Positions 1-5,298 of a DNA stretch of 5,298 nt are shown here, piece after piece. The position numbers and the translations under genes were made by a program. The notes below the pieces were generated by a model. That model was not told where the DNA came from. It saw nothing but the letters and a program-made list of their open reading frames with translations, and searched no databases. The stretch comes from JBFLVQ01 sp040758525 (lineage in GTDB: Bacteria; Acidobacteriota; Blastocatellia; Chloracidobacteriales; JADJPF01), in assembly GCA_040758525.1 (NCBI GenBank), contig JBFLVQ010000661.1, positions 1 through 5,298 on the forward strand, written 5' to 3'. The stretch's first letter is position 1. Each line of letters begins with the position of its first letter.

Positions 1-1
1 A

Positions 2-70
2 TTCATCAATACTCTACCAGTGAGAGTAACCGTCAGAGCCGAGTCAAGATTATCAGAATGGCTCAAGTAA
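2..70 (+). CDS. 3' end of upstream NRPS frame, inside a C domain, ended by in-frame TAA
   Basis: The frame is open from the left edge and reads FINTLPVRVTVRAESRLSEW followed by LK, then TAA at 68-70. FINTLPVR matches condensation motif C5 (consensus roughly FVNTLPLR), about two thirds of the way through a C domain, so the gene must begin well before this window. The translation continues after the stop in the same frame as LQQQQVEARQYEYSPLV, which is the expected continuation of the domain. This fragment and the next open frame are therefore one ancestral gene split by a single nonsense codon, not two natural genes. If the stop is real, the upstream protein would end inside a folded C domain and probably could not condense. 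Family assignment is firm; whether the break is biological is not known. Confidence 0.75.
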   Translation, partial: FINTLPVRVTVRAESRLSEWLK

Positions 71-115
71 CTACAGCAGCAACAGGTAGAAGCCAGACAG
101 TATGAGTACAGTCCA

Positions 116-3100
116 TTGGTGAAGATACAAGCCTGGAGTGAAGTACCAAAAGGAGAGTCACTGTTTGAAAGTATAATAGTATTCGAGAGCTATCCTATAG
201 AGAAAACAGCAGAAACAGATGATATGTTCAAAGTCAGCGGCGTAAAAGTATTTGAAAAGACCAACTATCCATTAACTGTAGCAGTGATACCGGGTGCAGA
301 AATGGAGGTACAAATAGAATACGACTGCGAACGCTTTGACAATGGTGCAATGAGCCGTATGGCAACACATTTAGAGAGATTGCTGGAAGAGATAGCAGCA
401 AACTCAGAACAGAGGCTGATCGATCTATCCATACTGACTCAATCAGAGCAACAACAAATCTTGGTAGAATGGAATAACACCAGCAGAGATTATCCAAAGG
501 ATAGATGTATACACGAGCTGTTTGAAGAACAGGCAGAGCGTAGCCCTAATGCAGTAGCAGTTACTTTTCAGCAAGAGTCTCTCTCCTATGCAGAATTGAA
601 TCAGCGAGCTAATCAATTGGCTCATTATCTGAGAGAACTTGGCATAGGTACTGAATCTATCGTTGCTGTCTGTATGGAACGTTCTGCTGAGTTGATTGTT
701 ACTTTGCTGGCTATTCTTAAAGCTGGTGGCGCTTATCTTCCGCTTGACCCTTCCTATCCTCCTCACCGTCTTGCCTTCATGCTTGAAGACGCTCAAGCCT
801 CTCTACTCCTTTCCCATCAACCATTGATTGAGAAACTTCCCTGCCTTAACACAAAAGCAGTCTGTTTAGATGTTGATTGGAACATTATTGCACAGCAGCC
901 TGACAATAACTTGGTCAGTGAATCTTTGCCTGATAGTCTGGCTTATATTATCTATACATCTGGCTCTACTGGCAGACCTAAAGGTATCTGTATTCCTCAT
1001 AGCGCAGTTGCTCGTCTTGTCCTCAATACCAATTATGTTGACTTGCATAGTTCAGACATTATTGCTCAAGCATCTAACTCCTCCTTTGATGCTGCAACCT
1101 TCGAAATCTGGGGGGCACTACTGAATGGTGCTAGTCTTATTGTCATTAGCAGAGATGTTACTCTCTCTCCACAAGAGTTTGCCAAACAACTCAATGAGCA
1201 ACTTGTCAGTGTACTATTTATTACCACAGCGCTATTCAATCAAATTGCTAGACAATCTCCAGATGCATTCTCCACTTTAACAGATCTGCTCTTTGGTGGA
1301 GAAGCAGTAGACCCAAGTTGTGTAAGAGAGATAGTAGAAAATGGCAAACCTACCAGACTATTGCACGTATATGGACCAACCGAGGGTACAACATTTACCA
1401 GTTGGTATTTGGTAGAAGAGGTTAAGAGAGGAGAAACCATACCAATAGGTCAACCTATCTCAAACACTGAGATTTACATATTGGATAGGAATCTTGAGCC
1501 AGTGCCGATAGGAGTGGCAGGAGAGCTATACATAGGTGGAGATGGATTAGCAAGAGGCTATCTCAATAGAGCAGAATTAACAGCAGACAGATTTATCCCT
1601 CATCCATACAGCAACGAGCCAGGTCAGAGGCTCTACAGAAGCGGAGACTTGGTCAGGTATTTGGCAGATGGAAATATAGAATTTCTTAGCCGAATAGACC
1701 AGCAGGTAAAGATTCGTGGTTTTAGAATAGAGCCGGCAGAGATAGAAGCCGTGATTACAGAACACCCAAAGGTTCGACAAAGTGTTGTTGATATCCGTGA
1801 AGATGATCATGGAGATAAACGTCTTGTTGTATACATAGTTGAAGATCGGCAAACCGCTGACGCTTTGGAACCCGAAGTAATTAATAATGAAACTGAGCAA
1901 CTCTCATTGTGGCAAGAGCTTTATGAAGACACCTATGGCAAATCAATTTTTGATGAAAATGGTGATTTCAATATAGTGGGTTGGAACAGCAGTTATACTG
2001 GTGAACCAATTCCTAAAGAGGAGATGCAGGTATGGGTAGATTCAACAGTAGAGAGAATCCTGGCATTGCAGCCACAACGTGTTTTAGAAATTGGTTGTGG
2101 TAGTGGACTATTACTGTTTCGTGTTGCTCCTAAATGTAGAAAATATCTTGGTACAGATTTTTCACCGAAAGCCCTCGCCTGGGTTCAGAAACACCTATCA
2201 AAACGATCGTTGACTCAAGTAACTTTGCGGCAAAATAATGCTGACAATTTTGAAGGAATTGAAACTGGTTCGTTTGACACAGTGATTCTCAGTTCTATAA
2301 TCCAATATTTTCCTAACATTGATTATCTTATACGTACATTGGAAGGCGCAGTGAATGCAATTGATTCCAATGGCTTCATCTTTATTGGAGATATTCGTAA
2401 TCTACGATTGCTTGAAGCTTTCCATCTCTCTGTTCAATTTGAAAGGTCTGCAGATGCTCTTCCCCTAACACAATTGAAACAGATGGTGAGACGACAGATT
2501 GCACAGGAGAAGGAACTCCTTATTGATCCGGCCTTCTTTTTAGCGCTAAAGAAACATCTACCAATGATCAAAGATGTACAGTTCCAGCTTAAGCGTGGTA
2601 AGTTCCATAACGAGCTAACCTATTTCCGTTATGATGTTATCCTACAAGTAGGAGGCGAACCTAGATCAACTAGTAATATCGAATGGTTAGATTGGCGCAA
2701 ACAGAAGCTTACGTTGGAATCGATCAATCAGATTCTAACTGAGACAAGACCAGAAGCATTATGTATTAAGCATGTTCCCAATGCTCGAATCTGGCGAATA
2801 ATGCAACTTATGCAGCTAATATCATCTGAAAAACCATATGAGGTGGTAGGCGAACTAAGAGAAGAATTATCTCAATCTACTTATGAAGATATAGTCGATC
2901 CTGAAGAGATGTGGTTGTTAGGTGATCGCCTTTCCTACTCAGTCAATATAAGTTGGTCAGAGCAAGGTGAGGATGGTTACTACGATGTTACTTTCAGACA
3001 ATCTGAAAATGTGGATCAGAGAGTAGCTGATAGCATATATCAAGAAGCGGATCAGATAAGACCCTGGTCCTACTATGCAAACACCCCAGTACTAGAGTCA

Positions 3101-3580
3101 AAAAACTACAATCTGGTTTCACAATTGCGTTATTTCCTAAAAGAGCGACTTCCTGACTATATGATTCCTTCTGCCTTCGTAATACTCGATACCTTGCCAC
3201 TAACAGCCAATGGTAAGATAGATCGAAAAGCACTCGCTGAACTCGATCAGGAAAGACCTATTTCAAGCAACAATTATGTTGCTCCACGTTCCTTAGATGA
3301 GAAGATACTTGCCACAATCTGGTCAGAAATCCTCAATTTAGAGCAGATCGGTGTCTACGACAACTTTTTTGAGTTAGGTGGCCACTCTCTTCTCGCTACA
3401 CAATTGGTAAGCCGTATACGCGAGAGATTCCATGTAAACTTGCCATTACGCTCTTTATTTGAGGACCCTACCATTGCCGGACTCTCCATTGCCATTGTAC
3501 AGGCCGAAGCTACAGAAACAGATAATGAAATATTGGCCCAGTTACTAGATGAGCTTGAGGAATATGAAGATCAAATATGA
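116..3580 (+). CDS. NRPS module: C-domain C-terminus, A domain with embedded N-methyltransferase, PCP
   Basis: This encodes a cytosolic multidomain nonribosomal peptide synthetase. Domains in order (1154-residue numbering): C-terminal part of a C domain (about 1-115), A domain first part (about 136-560), SAM methyltransferase (about 595-960), A domain end with motifs A9-A10 (about 1004-1038), PCP (about 1054-1129), and an acidic C-terminal tail. The module should activate an amino acid as its adenylate, load it on the PCP, N-methylate it and join it to the incoming chain. The start is not a genuine gene start: the frame is open from 71 and homology continues upstream across the TAA at 68-70. 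TTG 116 is the conserved Leu of a C-domain SPLV motif, and neither it nor GTG 119 has a ribosome binding site. The first ATG in frame is at 224. The next NRPS gene follows after 109 bp on the same strand, so co-transcription is likely. There is no epimerase or thioesterase domain, so the chain should pass to another protein. The NRPS call is certain; intactness is in doubt. Confidence 0.93.
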   Translation: MVKIQAWSEVPKGESLFESIIVFESYPIEKTAETDDMFKVSGVKVFEKTNYPLTVAVIPGAEMEVQIEYDCERFDNGAMSRMATHLERLLEEIAANSEQRLIDLSILTQSEQQQILVEWNNTSRDYPKDRCIHELFEEQAERSPNAVAVTFQQESLSYAELNQRANQLAHYLRELGIGTESIVAVCMERSAELIVTLLAILKAGGAYLPLDPSYPPHRLAFMLEDAQASLLLSHQPLIEKLPCLNTKAVCLDVDWNIIAQQPDNNLVSESLPDSLAYIIYTSGSTGRPKGICIPHSAVARLVLNTNYVDLHSSDIIAQASNSSFDAATFEIWGALLNGASLIVISRDVTLSPQEFAKQLNEQLVSVLFITTALFNQIARQSPDAFSTLTDLLFGGEAVDPSCVREIVENGKPTRLLHVYGPTEGTTFTSWYLVEEVKRGETIPIGQPISNTEIYILDRNLEPVPIGVAGELYIGGDGLARGYLNRAELTADRFIPHPYSNEPGQRLYRSGDLVRYLADGNIEFLSRIDQQVKIRGFRIEPAEIEAVITEHPKVRQSVVDIREDDHGDKRLVVYIVEDRQTADALEPEVINNETEQLSLWQELYEDTYGKSIFDENGDFNIVGWNSSYTGEPIPKEEMQVWVDSTVERILALQPQRVLEIGCGSGLLLFRVAPKCRKYLGTDFSPKALAWVQKHLSKRSLTQVTLRQNNADNFEGIETGSFDTVILSSIIQYFPNIDYLIRTLEGAVNAIDSNGFIFIGDIRNLRLLEAFHLSVQFERSADALPLTQLKQMVRRQIAQEKELLIDPAFFLALKKHLPMIKDVQFQLKRGKFHNELTYFRYDVILQVGGEPRSTSNIEWLDWRKQKLTLESINQILTETRPEALCIKHVPNARIWRIMQLMQLISSEKPYEVVGELREELSQSTYEDIVDPEEMWLLGDRLSYSVNISWSEQGEDGYYDVTFRQSENVDQRVADSIYQEADQIRPWSYYANTPVLESKNYNLVSQLRYFLKERLPDYMIPSAFVILDTLPLTANGKIDRKALAELDQERPISSNNYVAPRSLDEKILATIWSEILNLEQIGVYDNFFELGGHSLLATQLVSRIRERFHVNLPLRSLFEDPTIAGLSIAIVQAEATETDNEILAQLLDELEEYEDQI
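521..1792 (+). other. Adenylation domain, first part, with substrate pocket (motifs A1-A8)
   Basis: Core motifs are visible in order: A1 LSYAEL (156-161), A2 LKAGGAYLPLDPSYP, A3 YTSGSTGRPKG (280-290), A4 FDAATFEIW (324-332), A5 YGPTE (419-423), A6 GELYIGGDGLARGYLNR (469-485), A7 YRSGDLVRY (507-515, with the ATP-ribose Asp at 511), and A8 with KIRGFRIEPAEIE. Aligned by eye to GrsA PheA, the specificity residues are D325, A326, F329, F368, L392, G394, V418, T426, F427, plus the A10 lysine K1034: DAFFLGVTFK. For comparison, the GrsB valine code is DAFWIGGTFK. I infer a branched aliphatic substrate, Ile first and Val second. All catalytic motifs look intact. The domain is interrupted after A8 by the methyltransferase, and A9-A10 follow at about 3125-3240. 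Confidence 0.85.
1895..2995 (+). other. SAM-dependent N-methyltransferase domain inserted in the A domain
   Basis: About 365 residues sit between A8 and A9, the standard place for NRPS N-methyltransferases. The SAM-binding glycine-rich motif is VLEIGCGSG (656-664), preceded by the GWNSSYTGEPIP signature and followed by GTDFSP. Later conserved pieces are QYFP (730-733) and GDIR (758-761), with LLEAF just after. The domain should transfer a methyl group from SAM to the alpha-amino group of the aminoacyl-PCP thioester before condensation. The position in the A domain and the overall motif style resemble the methyltransferase of microcystin synthetase McyA; that comparison is from memory. No key motif appears missing. 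C- or O-methylation is less likely because of the location and the motif style. Confidence 0.85.
3275..3502 (+). other. Peptidyl carrier protein (thiolation) domain
   Basis: The domain starts at YVAPRSLDEKILATIWSEIL and contains DNFFELGGHSLLATQLVSRI. Ser1091 in LGGHSL is the expected 4'-phosphopantetheine attachment site. The domain closes with FEDPTIAGLSIAI. It is followed by about 25 residues rich in Glu and Asp (ILAQLLDELEEYEDQI), then TGA. The carrier therefore sits at the very end of the protein and must donate its peptide in trans, most simply to the C domain of the next gene. Confidence 0.93.
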
Positions 3581-3582
3581 AC

Positions 3583-3620
3583 CATAAAGATACAAAGGTT
3601 TAATCTTTGTAGTCTTCATG
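3583..3620 (+). repeat. Imperfect hairpin just after the first NRPS stop codon
   Basis: TACAAAG (3591-3597) pairs perfectly with CTTTGTA (3605-3611) around the 7-nt loop GTTTAAT. After a one-base bulge (G3612) the stem continues, CATAAAGA (3583-3590) against TCTTCATG (3613-3620), with one A-C mismatch. No run of T follows and the stem is AT-rich, so it is not a typical intrinsic terminator. It overlaps the first copies of the 9-nt repeat array and probably arises from the same repeat family in opposite orientation. A role in mRNA stability or partial attenuation between the two genes is possible but unproven. Confidence 0.6.
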
Positions 3621-3657
3621 ATCTTTGTGCTCTTCGTGTCCCTATATCTTTGTAGTC
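3604..3657 (+). repeat. Degenerate 9-nt tandem repeat array (TCTTYGTGN-like) between the NRPS genes
   Basis: Four contiguous 9-mers are TCTTTGTAG (3604), TCTTCATGA (3613), TCTTTGTGC (3622) and TCTTCGTGT (3631). After a 7-nt interruption (CCCTATA) a fifth copy at 3647 is identical to the first, and both are followed by TC. Two copies in the opposite orientation lie just upstream (CATAAAGAT, ACAAAGG). Repeats of this CTTTGTG/CTTCGTG kind are, as I recall, frequent in intergenic DNA of several environmental bacteria. The array ends 32 bp before the next start codon. Function unknown. Confidence 0.7.
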
Positions 3658-3672
3658 AAATTTTCCTAGTAG

Positions 3673-3678
3673 AAAGGA
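3673..3678 (+). promoter_or_regulatory. Ribosome binding site for the second NRPS gene
   Basis: AAAGGA lies 11 nt upstream of the ATG at 3690. It is the only good purine-rich Shine-Dalgarno match in the gap and supports that ATG as the start. The protein then begins with a short helical segment typical ahead of an N-terminal C domain. Confidence 0.65.
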
Positions 3679-3689
3679 CCTTGTTAGTA

Positions 3690-5298
3690 ATGAGTGATCT
3701 AGAGAATAGAATTGCTAATCTTTCGCCTGAAAAGCTTGCCGCTCTAAGAAAAAAGTTGAAAGAGAAAAAAGGGGAAACCTCATTTGATTGTATCCAATAT
3801 CAAAGCCGAAGTTCAAACCTATTCCCACTCTCATTTGGTCAGCAGCGATTATGGTTCATCAATCAGTTCGATAATGGTAGCTCTATCTACAATAGTCCTT
3901 TTGCATTTTCATTAAAAGGCCAATTGAATACCGAAGCATTGGAGCAGAGCCTTGATCAAATATTTAAACGCCATGAGTCATTGAGAACCACTTTTTCAAC
4001 TTTGAATGGGCAGCTATTTCAGAGCATCTCTCCATATCAGCAATTCAGACTGCCACAAATCGATCTTAGTAATCTAGATAACTCTAAGCGAAGAGAGCAG
4101 GCAAAACGAATCATACAACTGGAGTCGGAGAGGCCTTTTGATCTAACTAGTGGACCTCTTTTTCGAGCTTTGTTGTTACGCCTTGATGAGCAAGAACATA
4201 TATTGTTTCTATCGATGCATCACATTATTTTTGATGGCTGGTCACTAGGAATACTCTTAAAAGAGCTGGCAATAATATATGAGACACTTTTGAATGGAGA
4301 GCCTGCTTGTTTGCCAAATCTACCAATTCAATATGCAGATTTTTCTGTGTGGCAACGTAAATTTGTCGAAGATGAGGTTCTGAAAACAGATCTACCTTAC
4401 TGGACAGAGCAGCTTGCTGGAAGGCCGGTTCTGCTTGAACTTCCTACAGATCGACCTCGCCCACCTATTCAGTCTTATAAAGGCAATGCTCAGTTTTTTA
4501 CTCTCCCTCAATCACTCTATAACTCTCTCAAAGCTCTCAGTCAACGAGAAGGAACTACCCTTTTTATGACCTTATTAACAGGATTCAAAATCCTGCTCTA
4601 TCGCTATTCAGGACAGAAAGACATTCTTATTGGTACTCCGATTGCTAATCGTAATCGCAGTGAGATAGAAGGATTAATTGGCTACTTCTCAAACACCCTT
4701 GTGTTACGAATGGATCTATCAGGTAATCCCACTGTGCGAGAAGCTCTCAGCAGAGTGCAACAGACTACACTGGGAGCACTTGCCCATCAAGATTTACCTT
4801 TTCAGAGTCTTGTTGAAGCTTTACAGCCCGAAAGGAGCCTAAGCCATACACCGCTCTTCCAAGTCTTCTTCTCTTTTCGTAATGATACTAGATCTATTAA
4901 CTTTGCTGGGTTGAGATTGACTAGGCTTAATGTCTATACACGAACAACGAGAACCGATATTACTATGTCTCTGGAAGAGACAGAAAATGGGCTGGAAGGA
5001 GGGATAGAATATAATCTAGATCTATTTGACTCAAATACAATCAGCAAAATGCTGGAGCATTTTCGCAAGTTACTAGAGTCTATCGTAATAGATCTTGATC
5101 AACCTATCTCATCTATACCATTGCTGCTAGAATCGGAGAGGCAGCAACTTTTAATGGAATGGAACAAGGCAGATGTTACATATCAAGAGGATAAGAATAT
5201 TGCACAACTGTTCGAGGAACAGGTAGAGCGTACACCTGATGCTGTAGCATTAACCTTTAACCAACAACAACTCACTTACCAACAGTTAAACCTTCGTG
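3690..5298 (+). CDS. NRPS, N-terminal part: LCL-type C domain and start of A domain (runs off the right edge)
   Basis: An uninterrupted frame of 536 codons, cut by the window edge. Residues 1-30 (MSDLENRIANLSPEKLAALR, then a Lys-rich stretch) form a basic helical leader common ahead of N-terminal C domains. A full condensation domain follows: C1 SFGQQRLWF (48-56), C2 RHESLRTTF (94-102), C3 MHHIIFDGWS (176-185) with catalytic His178 and Asp182, C4 YADFSVWQ (215-222), C5 IGYFSNTLVLR (330-340), C6 HQDLPF (366-371), C7 RSLSHTPLFQV (382-392). After the linker LLLESERQQLLMEWN the A domain begins (QLFEEQVERTPDAVALTF, then LTYQQLN of motif A1). Its pocket is outside the window, so its substrate is unknown. 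The C domain should join the peptide on the previous protein's PCP to the amino acid loaded here. The upstream module has no epimerase, which fits an LCL rather than DCL type. ATG 3690 is chosen because of the ribosome binding site and leader; no stop occurs in frame up to the edge. Confidence 0.95.
   Translation, partial: MSDLENRIANLSPEKLAALRKKLKEKKGETSFDCIQYQSRSSNLFPLSFGQQRLWFINQFDNGSSIYNSPFAFSLKGQLNTEALEQSLDQIFKRHESLRTTFSTLNGQLFQSISPYQQFRLPQIDLSNLDNSKRREQAKRIIQLESERPFDLTSGPLFRALLLRLDEQEHILFLSMHHIIFDGWSLGILLKELAIIYETLLNGEPACLPNLPIQYADFSVWQRKFVEDEVLKTDLPYWTEQLAGRPVLLELPTDRPRPPIQSYKGNAQFFTLPQSLYNSLKALSQREGTTLFMTLLTGFKILLYRYSGQKDILIGTPIANRNRSEIEGLIGYFSNTLVLRMDLSGNPTVREALSRVQQTTLGALAHQDLPFQSLVEALQPERSLSHTPLFQVFFSFRNDTRSINFAGLRLTRLNVYTRTTRTDITMSLEETENGLEGGIEYNLDLFDSNTISKMLEHFRKLLESIVIDLDQPISSIPLLLESERQQLLMEWNKADVTYQEDKNIAQLFEEQVERTPDAVALTFNQQQLTYQQLNLR

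Noticed and set aside
68..70. TAA reassigned to glutamine
   Set aside because: The two genes use many CAA and CAG codons and no other in-frame TAA in more than 1,600 codons. A reassigned code would be expected to show TAA repeatedly.
58..105. Short frame from ATG 58 to TGA 103-105
   Set aside because: It is only 15 codons, in a different frame from the conserved C-domain sequence covering the same bases, with no ribosome binding site.
116..121. TTG 116 or GTG 119 as the true start of the first NRPS protein
   Set aside because: These codons encode the conserved Leu-Val of the C-domain SPLV motif, homology continues in frame upstream to position 2, and there is no ribosome binding site. The apparent start exists only because of the upstream TAA.
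234..3233. Minus-strand open frames of 60-117 codons and a plus-strand alternative frame at 870-1124
   Set aside because: All lie inside the NRPS gene, lack recognisable motifs or ribosome binding sites, and overlap sequence whose coding frame is fixed by clear NRPS motifs.
3583..3620. Intrinsic terminator after the first NRPS gene
   Set aside because: The stem is AT-rich and bulged, and is followed by ATCTTTGTGC instead of a T-tract.
3624..3648. Promoter with TTTGTG and TATATC in the intergenic gap
   Set aside because: The spacing between the two hexamers is only 13 nt, both are poor matches, and they fall within the repeat array, so the resemblance is likely due to the repeats.

Overview
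The window is the middle of a nonribosomal peptide synthetase (NRPS) locus. Everything recognisable lies on the + strand: the end of one large NRPS gene, a 109-bp gap, and the start of a second NRPS gene that runs off the right edge. The DNA is moderately AT-rich. The protein style (methyltransferase embedded in the adenylation domain, TTALFNQ and HVYGPTEGTTF motifs, GWNSSYTG methyltransferase motif) is what I associate with cyanobacterial NRPSs, but similar proteins occur in Chloroflexota and Firmicutes, so the assignment is tentative.

Layout: (1) 2-70 is the last readable part of an upstream reading frame inside a condensation (C) domain, ended by an in-frame TAA at 68-70. (2) The same frame resumes at 71 and stays open to the TGA at 3578-3580. 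It encodes the rest of the C domain, an adenylation (A) domain with a SAM methyltransferase inserted between motifs A8 and A9, and a peptidyl carrier protein (PCP). The pocket residues read D-A-F-F-L-G-V-T-F-K, which suggests a branched aliphatic amino acid (Ile or Val type), so the module would add an N-methylated Ile/Val-like residue. (3) 3581-3689 is a gap with a hairpin and a degenerate 9-nt tandem repeat, followed by a ribosome binding site. (4) 3690 to the edge encodes a short helical N-terminus, a complete LCL-type C domain with an intact HHxxxDG site, and the first residues of an A domain.

How the genes work together: the first protein ends right after its PCP, with no epimerase or thioesterase. 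The second begins with a C domain. The simplest reading is that the second enzyme takes the chain carried by the first enzyme's PCP and extends it by one more residue.

The most notable points are the nonsense codon, which would split the first NRPS inside its C domain (real pseudogenisation or a sequence error); an abrupt codon-usage switch across the A-domain specificity region, suggesting subdomain recombination; and the 9-nt repeat array between the genes. I see no undescribed system here beyond these features.
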